DNA of 64,000 nt from assembly GCA_003868215.1 (NCBI GenBank), contig QWDQ01000029.1:62001-126000 (forward strand), written 5' to 3'. The position numbers and the translations under genes are program-made. Under the pieces are notes generated by a model. That model made no database searches and was not told where the DNA came from. It worked only from the letters and a program-made list of their open reading frames with translations. The stretch comes from Pseudophaeomoniella oleicola (Eukaryota; Ascomycota; Eurotiomycetes; Phaeomoniellales; Phaeomoniellaceae). Numbering within the stretch: the first letter of the stretch is position 1; each line of letters opens with the position of its first letter. Below, one piece after another: positions 11,808 through 22,359 of the stretch.

Positions 11808-12605
11808 GGTTTTTCTTTCAGTTCACTTCAACGAGCGAGCAAAGCGAGGGATGATATCACATCACGGTTCTTGAATTCATCCCTTTCTTCATGATGCCGA
11901 CCAAGGGATGGGAAAGAACAGGTATAAATCATGACCAGCAACATATCGTACATAAGTCCAAATCCTTACCTCTACCTTTCTAGCAGGAAAACGTTCGCGA
12001 CGTGGCCATCGTACACTGGACCTCACAGATGATTTTTCGAGCCCAATTAATTCCTTTATTCCTGGATGGGATATCTGCATTTGTCTGGTGTATGTGTGTA
12101 CACTATGAGGCAGTGCCGTGCATTGGTGTTGAGGTCTAAAGGATGCAATGCTGCCCGAATTAGTGTAGGGTTCTGTCCCCGCCAACGTGTGCTTGATTGG
12201 TTCTCGAGATGAAGGATATCTCTGGGGGTTGTTTGGGCTGGAGATTGGGAGATACCCGGTTTTCCATCGCCGATCCAATGAATGAAGTACGATTATGTTT
12301 TGTGTCTTTTCGATATGCAAAGTGATGACTCCGAGTATATGAGGCACGACATTGAGCAAAAGGGATCTGGGTCTGAGATGCTGGAAGTGGAACTGTCGTT
12401 GGTAGTAACTTAGAGATAGAGTGAGATGAGAATAGGTATAAGTATATGCTGAGTTGGCCAAGTTCCTCGCCATCCTTATATTGGGATTTCCCAGAGGTGA
12501 CTTTAAGGTCAAGGTCCTTCTGGGCCCATGCCGTTATATCATGAGACCAAAAAGAAGTGACGAAATCTACAACGAGCAAAAATGAATGGGCGCAGGGCAA
12601 AAAAA
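11808..12605. other. Intergenic region ending at a Pol III terminator
   Basis: About 800 bp with no convincing protein gene; the longer open frames lack domains and ATG support. At its right end a run of seven A (12599-12605), read as seven T on the minus strand, follows directly after the tRNA-like gene and would stop RNA polymerase III. Confidence 0.5.
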
Positions 12606-12743
12606 GGGCTGAACTGGGGATTGAACCCAGGACCTCTTACACATTGGACTATAGGACCCAAAGCAAGAACTATTTCATTGTAAGTATAATTGAAAACCGA
12701 ACGCTGCAAGATGAGCTCACTTCTACCACTGAACTATCCAGCC
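12606..12743 (-). tRNA. tRNA-like RNA polymerase III gene with unresolved anticodon arm
   Basis: Read on the minus strand, the ends pair as a 7-bp acceptor stem: GGCTGGA with TTCAGCC, one G-U pair. The D-arm region TAGTTCAGTGG matches the A-box consensus. The T-arm CTGGG-TTCAATC-CCCAG is perfect and contains a B-box (GGTTCAATCCC). The discriminator base (12606) is followed directly by seven T, a textbook Pol III stop. Between D-arm and T-arm lie about 90 nt instead of about 22, so an intron of about 60 nt is expected. However, I cannot build a 5-bp anticodon stem with U33 at the standard place. It could be an intron-containing tRNA, a decayed tRNA, or a tRNA-like RNA. Isotype not assigned. 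Confidence 0.6.
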
Positions 12744-13067
12744 GCTCGTGTGTCGATGAATTAGTGGTAATTTTGGCTGCACAAAAATATATTCCCTTTG
12801 TGCAATTGCGATGGAATTATGCCGTTCGAGGTTTAGCTGGTCTTGGCGTAACGCATCCAAACTTACCTGCTGTATTGGTCATCAAGGTATACAAGCATAT
12901 GGATTAAGTGAGGAAGCTGATGACACTTGAAGAGCAATCTGCTTCATAAGATGATGATCGGACGTAGTGTCGTGCTCATATCAATCCAGGTTCAGCTTTA
13001 GTTGTCGAAGTCGAACTCGTGGCAATGGTCCCGAGGAGCAGAGATTCGGAATCTCCGGTGTCTGATA
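12744..13067. other. Divergent spacer between tRNA-like gene and rad4
   Basis: 324 bp that must contain the rad4 promoter and the upstream flank of the tRNA-like gene. Nothing else is seen. Confidence 0.4.
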
Positions 13068-16000
13068 ATGGCTCGTACGAAAGGGCGAAATGCTGCTCCG
13101 ACAGCCTCGAGGACACTGCGTCGGTCAACAAGATCGGCACGGAGAAATGATGATGTCGTCCCAGATGTATACAGAGAGATGCTGGCCGAGGCTGCCAATT
13201 CTTCGCCTATGAGGTCAGATGGTGAAGGCAGGACTGTCAAGCGGCGACGGGTAGGCGAACGTACATCCAGAGATTCAACTCAAAGATTGGAAGACTCCGG
13301 ACCAAGCCTCACCGAGCCTCAGCAGGATCTAGAGGACGAGGCTTACTTAGATGCCTTATTTGAAGACGCCGAGGATGGCAGGCAGCAGCAAATAATTTAC
13401 GATGATTTCATGGAATCCGATGACGACGACGACGAGTTTGAAGACGTTGATCTCGATGCCGCTCCTGAACCCTCTGCGAGTGATGGAAACAAGGACCTCA
13501 ATATATCTCTGAGACCGGTGAAAGCGGAAAAGGTCGCTACTACTCCTAGGCGTAAACCCGTGTCCGCCGCTGAACGCAAGTTCCGAATGGACGTCCATAA
13601 AGCACACGTTATTTGCCTACTTGCACATCTCAAGTCCCGAAATGAATGGTGCAACGATCCAGATGTGCAGGCCACATTAAAACCCCTTCTGTCACGAAAG
13701 ACAATCAATCTCTTGCATACCGACGAAAACCAAGCTCAATTCCAGCGCGATCAATACTGGCTCCAAGGTATTCAAGATTGTTGCCGTATCTGGAAAGACG
13801 AATTTGAGGTCACGACTAGCGGTCTTCGGAGAGCTTGGTGGAGGGATGACCCTCAAAAGGATGCAGATGTATGTTTACCTCAATGCTTCCTCTGTTACGT
13901 TAGTCACCCAACATCCTCACTGACCAAACTCAGCCGTTGATGGACAATTCAGATACTCTTGTCGACAAAGATGACTTCAAGCAAGCCGCACGTACCCGAT
14001 CCGGATCGAGAGATATAGGTGCTCAATTATTTTGTGCGTTACTGCGCTCTATTGCGGTAGATGCTCGGCTTGTCTTCTCTCTCCAACCACTTCCGTTCTC
14101 TGGGGTTGCGAAGGGTATGGCACCCGAGAAGTCAAAACCACAGCTCATAAATGCCAGTGAAATTGCTCGCTTTCGGTCCCATCAAAGTCCAAGTCCCGTG
14201 GCTAGTCCGCCAGACTTCTCCAACCCACGTAGGCGTCTAGGACATCCACAGTTGTCAACGCCTTCTGCGCCTGCTCGGTCGCAAATCGCCACGCCAAGCA
14301 GGAAACGGATTGTCGACTCACCATATCCAATCTTCTGGGTTGAAGCTTTCAATGAAGCTACCCAAAAATGGGTGCCAATCGATCCCGTTGTACGGCACAC
14401 AATTAACAAACCAAAGACTGGATTCGAACCTCCAGCGAGTGATAGATTGAATAGTATGTCGTATGTGGTAGGCTTCGAGGAAGACTATACTGCTAGGGAT
14501 GTTACATTACGTTATGCTCGTCACTACAATGCAAAAACTCGCAAGATGCGCGTCGAGTCGACGAAACATGGCCAAGGATGGTGGCAAAAGACGATGTCGT
14601 CCTTTGCTAAATTGATAAGTGAAGCTAGAGATGAAATCGAAGATGCAGAGCTCGCAGCTCGAGAAGCAGCGGAGGAGATGCCCAGAAACATACAAGACTT
14701 TAAGGATCATCCACGCTATGTGCTCGAAAGACACCTGAGAAGGAATGAAGCAATATGGCCGTTGAATGAGGTTGGTCGAGTCAGTCCAGGGATGGGTAAA
14801 GACGCCAAGCTTGAATCGATATATCGCAGAAGTGATGTACACTTTGTGAGGAGTGCCGAACAGTGGTATCGCAAAGGCAGGGATGTTAAACCTGGGGAGC
14901 AACCTCTGAAAAGGGTAATACCCAAACGGATACGGGCTCAACAGGCGGACGATCTAGAAGAAGAAGACGAAGAATTACATGAGGGGGCTAGATTATATGC
15001 CGAGTTTCAAACCGAGGCTTATGTCCCGCCACCTGTCGTCAAAGGTCGTGTTCCTAAGAATGGTTATGGCAACATCGATGTCTACGTCCCAAGCATGATA
15101 CCACCTGGTGGTATTCACGTACAACACCCTGAAGCGGCGCGAGCAGCAAAGACTTTAGGGATTGACTATGCGGACGCCGTTATTGGTTTTGAGTTCAAAG
15201 GTCGACAAGGTACAGCGATCGTTCGAGGAGTTGTCATCTCTGCAGAATATCAAGAAGCTATCGTTGAAGTCCTTCGCTCGCTCAACGATGCAAAAGCAAG
15301 AGCGCTCGAACGAGCACGCACTCTCGAGGCTCTGACAATGTGGAAAAAATTCCTGACAGGGTTAAGAATCAAAGAACGCGTCAAGGAATACGAAGATGAA
15401 GAACCGGCAGAGAAGCAAACAGAACAGGCCGACGATTCACAAGATGAAGACTACGATGATTCTGGCGGCGGTTTCTTCGCCGATAACAGCGGTGGCGGGT
15501 TTATTGCAGAACCTACAGCGAAGACAAATTTGTCTGGCGTCGACGAGACAGGTGGTGGATTTGACGTTCCACACGAGCAAATGCAGACACGCAGCTCCCA
15601 TCAACCCCCGTCTACAGATCCAGATATCTCGGGATGGAGAATGAGCGAAGTAGACCTCAACGCCGGTATCATCATTACAGAGAGCCCCCACGACCAAATC
15701 CTGGCTCCACCTCAGTCCGAACCCCTACCAAGTAGAAACTCTACCGCCAAAGCACGCACCTCACCACGCTCCTCTGATCTACATCCCCCCTCAGCCGCTG
15801 AACATACCCTTCCAATCAAACCCCAAACAGCCTCTCCTCCCTCCACCGATCCTGCACCTCCAGATCCCCCCACCACCGTTACCACCGTTGCACGGCAATT
15901 CCCCGAGGAAAAAGAAGAAGAACTCGAAGAATCAGGAGGCGGCTTCCTCATCCCCTCAAATCAAGAAAACGACGACAACACCGCTACGACCCATCTCTCG

Positions 16001-16141
16001 CCCCCTCGCACCATCACAAGGAAATCTTCACCGACAACGTCATCCGAGTCCAGCGAGATCGAAAAGGGCAGTCTTTTGTCGCAGGACCCTGAAGACGAAG
16101 ATGCGGAGCCGGATTGGTTGGAGGAGGGGCTGGGGGATTGA
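13068..16141 (+). CDS. rad4: Rad4/XPC-family DNA damage recognition protein
   Basis: Nucleotide-excision-repair factor that recognises helix-distorting lesions in the nucleus, working with Rad23. Two exons, 13068-13868 and 13934-16141 (65-bp GTATGT...CAG intron), encode 1002 residues. ATG 13068 is the first ATG; upstream the frame opens only from a TTG. The N-terminus is basic then acidic. A transglutaminase-like fold spans roughly residues 200-500, with SPYPIFWVEAFN and KWVPIDPV near 396-418. BHD1 follows at about 517-555 (DHPRYVLERHLRRNEAIWP), BHD2 at about 570-600 (VRSAEQWYRKGR...KPGEQPLKRV) and BHD3 at about 627-710 (PKNGYGNIDVY...GFEFKGRQGTAIVRGVV). The acidic tail has four (D/E/N)xGGGF repeats. 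All hallmark domains are present, so the assignment is firm; which fungal paralogue (Rhp41/Rhp42 type) is not settled. Confidence 0.95.
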
Positions 16142-16345
16142 CGATGAAGAATGAAGGAAGGATTTGTGTCGCTAGGAGAGAGTTGGAAGTTGGGTTTGGA
16201 TTTCGAAGCGGGAGGGAGGTTAGATAGATAGGTAGATAGGAAAGTAGGAAGGTAATTTATAGAGGGTATTGAGGAGCGAGATACTCTATCTTTTTTATGG
16301 GAAGTGGAAGTACAAGAAATCGATTCTCTTCTCCTTTCTCTTATC

Positions 16346-18170
16346 TCATCTACGGAACAATCGCAATACTTCAGCATCAGCATCACCATTACCAAAAACT
16401 CCTCCATCGAGTCCACCACCATTCCCCATCCCATCATCCCCACCTTCTTCATCTTCTTCATCCAACACCCTCCTTCCCCCAAACAAACTCCCAAAGAACT
16501 CATCCGTCTGTTCGTCGCCCCACAACCTCGTCCCCGTCTCCGTCCCACCACGCAACACGGTCTCTGGAGCAGCGAAATTGAGTAATTTCTCGTGCACAGT
16601 GTATCGGAGTTTGCGGCCCTTGGAAGCCTTCGTGTCGATGTTCGGGCGGTGATTTTTGGAGCGTGGGAGGAGAGAGGATGGGAGCACGGTGGCGGAGAGG
16701 GTGGGGTTGGTGGTGGTGGAGGCGGAGCGGGAGGCGATGAGGTCGCGGAGGAGGGATTGGTAGAAGGGGTCGTCGGTGTAGGTTGTGGGGGTGGTTGAGG
16801 GGGGGTGGGTGGCGAGGTAGGCGTCGATTACGCTTGTGATGCCCTGGTTGGAAGGGGTGTTGTTCGTGAGACGGGATCGGGGGTCGGTGGTGACGGTTGA
16901 GGCGCGGACTTTGGCCGACCACTTATCGAGAATGGCTCGTCGATGGGGTAGCGATCGTTTCTCAATCGTTTCGGTACGTGACCATAGTGAAGAAAGGGAT
17001 GTTTCTGGTGTCGCTGGTGACGGTCGCTTACGCTTTCGCGGAGTTGAAGCAGGTGTTGCGTTTTCTTGTGCGTCGAGGAAGTCATGGCGTAGAGATTCGA
17101 GTGTCGACCATAACTGAAGCGCTGCTTCTTCCGCTTTTCTCACGGAGCCCAGCATTGCTTCATCTTTTATATGTTCTGATGGTAGCGAATTCGAGGCTGT
17201 GATACCTTTTTGAAGCTTGATTCGTAGATCAATGAGTTTGTCGAATGTTTGGTATTGCTCTTTGACAGCTCGACCTTTTTGAGCATCCGCGCTAGCAGCA
17301 GCCGATATTGTAGATGTCACCGCTTTCATGTCCGAAGACATTAGCTCACGTAGGGCTGCTCGATCCGATGAAGCAGCAGGTTTTCTTGGGACATCAGAGT
17401 CCGAAGTGGCATCCGTCTCATTTTCGTCTTCAAGCTCGTCTTCCACACTATCTTCGTCGTCTTCGTCGTCCATATCTAGATCGCCTTCCTCATCTGAGAC
17501 ATCATATGCTTCATCGTCGCTATCCTCTACGTCAAGATCTTGCATGTCGTCCTCAAGATCTTCAGACTCACTACCTGACCCATTCGCGCTGTTCATGGCT
17601 TCCGCTTTGTTTTTGGGCTTTTCGAGCCTGGTCAATTTACTGCCTCTGAATGTGTATTCCTTGAAACGTTGCTCATCCTCTGATGTAAATGCTTCGTCGC
17701 TATCAATTTCCTCGTCTTCGTCGACTGCGCCATCGAATTCCAATTGTTCTTCGTCGCTGCTCACGTCCTCCTCTCCGCTATCCTCGTCGACCTCTGACGA
17801 TTTTTCAAACGGATCTTCAAGATCATCATCTTCATCTGCTGAACCCGAACCAGTTGTTTCATCGTCGTCGCCATTGAGTGCAGTACGACTGACTTTTGCG
17901 CCTGCATATTGTTTGCCCAAAGTCGGCTGTGCTGGTTTCCGAAGCTTGCTTTTCCCTACAGACTCATAATGTTCTCGTCCGTCGAACTCCTGGGTTTCCT
18001 CCTCTGCATCTGACACACTGCTCACTGAACCCGCGAAAACATCGTGGGACTCTGGGTCAAGTTCTAGTATGTCATATTAGCCATGAGTTACACTTCGAGG
18101 TACGAGAGAAGGTACCTTTTGGAGGCGCAGGATCTTCAAGCTCTGCCAGCTGCTCCTTTAGAGACTTCAT
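16346..18170 (-). CDS. bfr2: Bfr2/AATF-like ribosome biogenesis factor
   Basis: SSU-processome component needed for 18S rRNA maturation in the nucleolus. Two exons, 18170-18116 and 18063-16346, join across a 52-bp intron (GTACCT...TAG) to give 590 residues. The first exon encodes the conserved start MKSLKEQLAELEDP. Then come ELDPESHDVF, a DGREHY motif and very long acidic Asp/Glu/Ser tracts (residues 80-260). The AATF leucine-zipper-like region has FDKLIDLRIKLQKG, followed by the C-terminal TRAUB domain (DPFYQSLLRDLI...KGRKLRYTVHEKLLNF...FFGSLFG). Length fits fungal Bfr2. It converges on rad4 with a 204-bp spacer and is divergent from the Ind1 gene, sharing a spacer of about 250 bp. Confidence 0.95.
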
Positions 18171-18418
18171 CGCTGTGACTGAAAGGCGTCTTGCCTCTTA
18201 GCGAACCTGAGAATCTGAACTTCCGCCAAACTTTTTTGATCGCATCCAAAAATTATTCGATTCTTCCCCACAGTACCACAGCGTCTTTGCACAAGCATCT
18301 CCACAAACATCATCGATCAGCGGATAGCTTCACCTTCAGCTATTCGCAACAGCTACCCGAGGCTACTTCAGGATTCCACGTCGCTGTCGTTGATTTTGCA
18401 GATCCGACACTCGGGAGC
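18171..18418. promoter_or_regulatory. Compact bidirectional promoter, bfr2/ind1
   Basis: Only 248 bp separate the divergent start codons of bfr2 (18170) and ind1 (18419), so both promoters must lie here. No specific factor site is claimed. Confidence 0.6.
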
Positions 18419-19456
18419 ATGCGCAGATGGATATCGACCTCTGCGCGCTGCCTCAGTCATGAGAATCCTCTAGTATGACCTGCTCTCCGCTTGCACTTCT
18501 TCATCGAACTGACAGCATCAGGGCCTTCCCCGCAAAGGGGCGCCTCCTACGATTCCACGCATGCAACGAGGCCTGCCTCAGAAGCGCAAGATTCCAGATG
18601 TTCTGAAGACTGTAGCTGTATCATCGGCTAAAGGGGGGGTGGGAAAGTCGACTATAGCAGGTACCATCTGTCTTGTATCATGTTCAATTAACATGGTTCT
18701 CACGTATCTACCGTAGTAAACCTAGCACTCTCCTTCTCCCGTCTCGGTCTACGCACTGGCATCCTCGACACAGACATCTTCGGCCCATCCATTCCTACCC
18801 TTCTGAACCTCCACGATGCCGAACCGCCAGAACTATCCCCCCAGAACCAGCTCCTACCCCTCCAGAACTACGGCCTCAAATCCATGTCAATGGGCTACCT
18901 TCTCCCCTCCGAACAAGCCCCCGTGGCATGGCGAGGATTAATGGTAATGAAAGCCCTGCAACAACTCCTCCACGAAGTCCAATGGGGCGGCCTGGACGTC
19001 CTCGTGCTCGATCTCCCCCCCGGAACCGGCGACGTGCAATTAACGATCGGACAACAAATCGACCTCGACGGCGCCGTGATCGTATCCACCCCACAAGACA
19101 TCGCCTTCAAAGACGCCGTCAAGGGCGTCCAGATGTTCAACAAGATGAACATCAACGTCCTCGGCCTGGTGCAGAACATGAGCGTCTTCGTATGTCCCAA
19201 GTGCGGAGAGGAGACGGAAATCTTCTCACACGGTGGTAGTGGTAGCGGTCACAACGCAAACGGGGGATTAGCGCAGAAATGTCAAGGCATGGGCGTCGAG
19301 CTTCTGGGAGACGTACCGCTTGACGCGTCCATCTGCGAAGATGCCGATAACGGAGCACCGACTATCGTAGCGGAGGAGAAGAGCGGACAGAAGCTTAGAA
19401 GTAAGTATTTTATGGATATAGCGACCAAGGTCGCCGAGAAGATAGGTCTGTCATGA
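18419..19456 (+). CDS. ind1: Mitochondrial iron-sulfur protein Ind1/NUBPL
   Basis: P-loop NTPase of the Mrp/Nbp35 family that delivers Fe-S clusters for respiratory complex I assembly in mitochondria. Three exons, 18419-18472, 18522-18660 and 18717-19456 (introns of 49 and 56 bp), encode 310 residues. Exon 1 is an 18-residue basic amphipathic presequence (MRRWISTSARCLSHENPL). Next comes the Ind1 motif GLPRKGAPP...GLPQKRKIPDV, the deviant Walker A SSAKGGVGKST at about 53-62, then DTDIFGPS and DVLVLDLPPGTGD. The Fe-S binding C-P-K-C lies at about 224-227. The presequence and the GLP motifs separate Ind1 from cytosolic Nbp35/Cfd1. Yeast S. cerevisiae lacks Ind1 and complex I, so its presence fits a complex I-containing fungus. 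Confidence 0.95.
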
Positions 19457-19673
19457 TCGGTTTTGTAGAGTCGTTGCTCATAGTCTGCTATATTCTTACT
19501 ATTACTACTACAAAACTTATCAAAGTTGTAACTCCCATCTGTTGCTGGAGCAAAGCTATAGACGAATTATAGCCTGGGGTATCATAATAAACGTTTTGAG
19601 TCGAACCATCAATAGTCATACGAATCAGCGAGATTCAGATCCACTACCCAGCTCAACAGAGGACGTCTCCTGA

Positions 19674-21983
19674 TCACATCCTTCTCATATCCCCATCATC
19701 AACGGCAGGATATCCCTCCCATCCTGGCGGTGGACCGGGCAGAGATTCCAAAAGGCTGTCTGACAGCGTCCAATGCACACCTGTAGTGATCGGGGATGAA
19801 GAAAACGGGAGGCCCGCGTGTTGGTTCGGGAACTCGACATCGGTATTGTCTTTGTTGCTGTTGTTGGTGGCTTTGATGGGATAGATGCGAGAGCGTGATT
19901 GAGATGTGGGACTTTCGGCTTGGAGGTGTTGGTGGGGGGTTATCAGGGGTGATGATGTGTCGATGTCGGTGTCGGTCTCTGCGGTGGGAGCTTGGGTAGC
20001 TAGATAGGGTTGGTTGGGAGGCAAAGTGGGTTCAGTCGCGATTTCTCCTCTGCTTTTCCTGTCCACCTCTTCATTGTCTTCGTTGGCACGCTTGTCTTCG
20101 TCCCTAACAATGGTAGTCAAGGACCTTGTTTCTTCACCGTAAGGAATTTTAGTGACGTCAGGGGTTGAAGGAGGATTCAAATCATCGGTGTCCAAGTAGC
20201 CAGACTCAGACATCGGCACGTCCAGTACTTGATGCTGTGTACGTCTACGACCTTGTGAATGCCATGGGATCGCATCCAAGGGAATTTCCATAGAACTGGA
20301 TCCTTTAAGCTTGATGTAGATTTCCTCCCGGGGAGACTGAGACACAAAAGCCGGATTTTTTCCTCTCACATATGAGGGTGACTGGGTTGGCGCCTGGGTA
20401 GAAACTTGAGAAGGAGGTAAATGTGGTTCTACTGCTCTAGTAGCCGAAGAGGCCGCGGCACTACCAAGGGCGCTTTGGGTATGTAAAATAATGTCAGACT
20501 GTAATTGCGCTGCTGCGGCCTCAGAATCGGATTGAGACAATGGCAACGTCCTGGATGCGTGTTCGGGACTGTGAAGCGGCGCCGGACTGCTGGTCCGAAT
20601 TGGAGTGCCCGGACTGAAGGGAGGTTCTTCAATCTCGTCCTGATCTTGCCAGGTTGGCTGGTCATGACTCCGCTTTGGAGTTCCTACTCTATGAAGATTC
20701 CCCGAAAGATTGCTCGAAGCAGGCGTTTCCGGGTCATTTGGTCTCATGACTGCCTCGATAGTGGCTTTTCGAACTTTGTTAACTCCAGGAAGATCGTCAG
20801 CAGACGACTGCTTGCCAGGCTGTGTCTCGTCATCTTCGTCTTCTTCCTGGCTGCAGGGGATGACGTCTCTGCTCGCACGAACCGGATCTACCCTCTGCTG
20901 GTCGGGACTGCTGTGAAGTGCCGGCCATTGTGACCGAGTCAGAATGTCTCCTCGACTTACAGCACCTTGGCTGGTCAGCGCAATAGGCAATATGACAATC
21001 TTGCTCTTTGCAAGCTCGCACACACGCTTCTTCCCAGATCCGAAGCCTTGTTTCTGCCCAACTTTCTTACTAGGTGTCTGCGTGTTCGCTGACTTGTCCT
21101 TGAGGGGAGACCTCGCTGGACTGTGAGTTTGCTGCCTTGAACCCCTTCTGCGACTGCTTGGAGGAAGACTCTCTGGACTTTGACTGCTGGGTATTATATC
21201 TCTTCTGTTTCTTACTGGTGTATGTGGTACGGGTGAACCCATAAGATCTGGAGCGTCCGCATATATTGGGAATACTGAGCCCTGGGAATTTTCAATCTGG
21301 TGATTCTGCTCATTGGGTGCCACTACCATTTGTAATGCGCCTTTTGGGACTCGTGAAGACCGGGGCTGCACGTGGATGGCTCTGGGGGTCAATTCTTTAT
21401 TCTCCTGTGACGTGATCACAACTTCTTGGAGCCTGTTGGGGTCTCCGAGTTCTAGTATCATAGAGCGCCCTCCAGACTGAGGCCGAGCTTGTTCTTGCGT
21501 CGTCCTCTGTGAACCAGTGAGCCCGCCTGCTCCGATATCCGAGGTTGTCCCGTTGGTAGTGTTCTTTGGTAGATGCTTGGAACGCGGGCGCTCCTTCGTA
21601 CAATCGTGAACAGGTAATGGTAACATATCCTCTTCATCCAAACCAAAAGATGACGATCCTGAGAGAAAGTCCATTTGTGTGATCGTCGATTTCTGCTTCT
21701 TGCTAGTGCTTGCGCGTTGACGCTTCTTAGCCACCTGCCGGGTTGGAGATGTTCGATGGGTTGCTGGCTTCGAAGAGCGGCCACTTCTTCCCTCGTGTTC
21801 ATTATCGGAGAGAGAACTGTCTAGTTGAGGAACAAACTGTATCTGAGTCAAAGTTTGCTGTTGTAGTCGCTGCTGGGGTGTCGATGTACGTGCTGCACGA
21901 GGCGAATCTGTCCGTCTTTTCTTGGTCGCTGTGGTTGGGACATCTTCAAAAGCAACCCGCTTCCTGCGAGCTGTGCTGGGCAT
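19674..21983 (-). CDS. Disordered nuclear protein with repeated TxTQxxF motif
   Basis: Unrecognised. Intronless, 769 residues from ATG 21983 (the frame extends upstream only from a TTG). Nearly the whole protein is predicted disorder: Ser, Pro, Gln and Thr-rich, with basic nuclear-localisation-like patches (ARRKRVAF, TKKRRTDSP, AKKRQR) at the N-terminus. Two short matching motifs stand out: TLTQIQF at residues 44-50 and TITQMDF at 100-106. Many SQ/TQ and SP/TP dipeptides suggest regulation by PIKK and CDK kinases (inference). The C-terminus has a short ordered-looking part (SSPITTGVHWTLSDSLLESLPGPPPGW). A chromatin or DNA-damage role is plausible but not shown. It is divergent from the Yju2-like gene. 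Confidence 0.75.
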   Translation of the reverse strand: MPSTARRKRVAFEDVPTTATKKRRTDSPRAARTSTPQQRLQQQTLTQIQFVPQLDSSLSDNEHEGRSGRSSKPATHRTSPTRQVAKKRQRASTSKKQKSTITQMDFLSGSSSFGLDEEDMLPLPVHDCTKERPRSKHLPKNTTNGTTSDIGAGGLTGSQRTTQEQARPQSGGRSMILELGDPNRLQEVVITSQENKELTPRAIHVQPRSSRVPKGALQMVVAPNEQNHQIENSQGSVFPIYADAPDLMGSPVPHTPVRNRRDIIPSSQSPESLPPSSRRRGSRQQTHSPARSPLKDKSANTQTPSKKVGQKQGFGSGKKRVCELAKSKIVILPIALTSQGAVSRGDILTRSQWPALHSSPDQQRVDPVRASRDVIPCSQEEDEDDETQPGKQSSADDLPGVNKVRKATIEAVMRPNDPETPASSNLSGNLHRVGTPKRSHDQPTWQDQDEIEEPPFSPGTPIRTSSPAPLHSPEHASRTLPLSQSDSEAAAAQLQSDIILHTQSALGSAAASSATRAVEPHLPPSQVSTQAPTQSPSYVRGKNPAFVSQSPREEIYIKLKGSSSMEIPLDAIPWHSQGRRRTQHQVLDVPMSESGYLDTDDLNPPSTPDVTKIPYGEETRSLTTIVRDEDKRANEDNEEVDRKSRGEIATEPTLPPNQPYLATQAPTAETDTDIDTSSPLITPHQHLQAESPTSQSRSRIYPIKATNNSNKDNTDVEFPNQHAGLPFSSSPITTGVHWTLSDSLLESLPGPPPGWEGYPAVDDGDMRRM

Positions 21984-22359
21984 TCTGCAGTAACGAATGC
22001 TTCCAACGCAGGAACGTGGTGGGAGCAATAGAGGAAGTTGTCTGCAATATGAGTATAGAAACGTCTAGTAAATGGTAGGGTCACTGAGCATGACGCGCCT
22101 TTCCGTGTCTCTCGTGTCTTCCCCACAAAATCCATCTACACGGTCGACCGACGGAGCAGATCTCCGGAATCTGGACCCTTCCTCTGTGGCAACCTAACTT
22201 TCGGCATGTCATCTCCGTACAGACTCTACGGCTTTGTACACGTACATCTCCTAATCTCGAGCTGGTGGCTAGCTAGATTCTTCAAACATCACGACGTCGG
22301 CTTAGGCTGGAATGATCTCCCAGACGAGACAGTAATAATCAAATCCACCACCGCCCACC
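21984..22359. promoter_or_regulatory. Bidirectional promoter region
   Basis: 376 bp between the divergent start codons of the disordered nuclear protein gene and the Yju2/CCDC130-like gene. No gene is seen inside. Confidence 0.5.

Noticed and set aside
12557-12907. 116-residue plus-strand open frame
   Set aside because: It runs across the tRNA-like gene on the other strand and shows no domain.
14416-14440. tRNA T-arm-like string in rad4
   Set aside because: It reads GGTTCGAATCC on the minus strand, but there is no matching 5-bp T-stem or acceptor stem, and it is inside a conserved coding exon.
17328-17969. 213-residue Ser-rich plus-strand open frame
   Set aside because: It is the antisense of the Asp/Glu/Ser-rich tract of bfr2, whose codons leave the opposite strand open.
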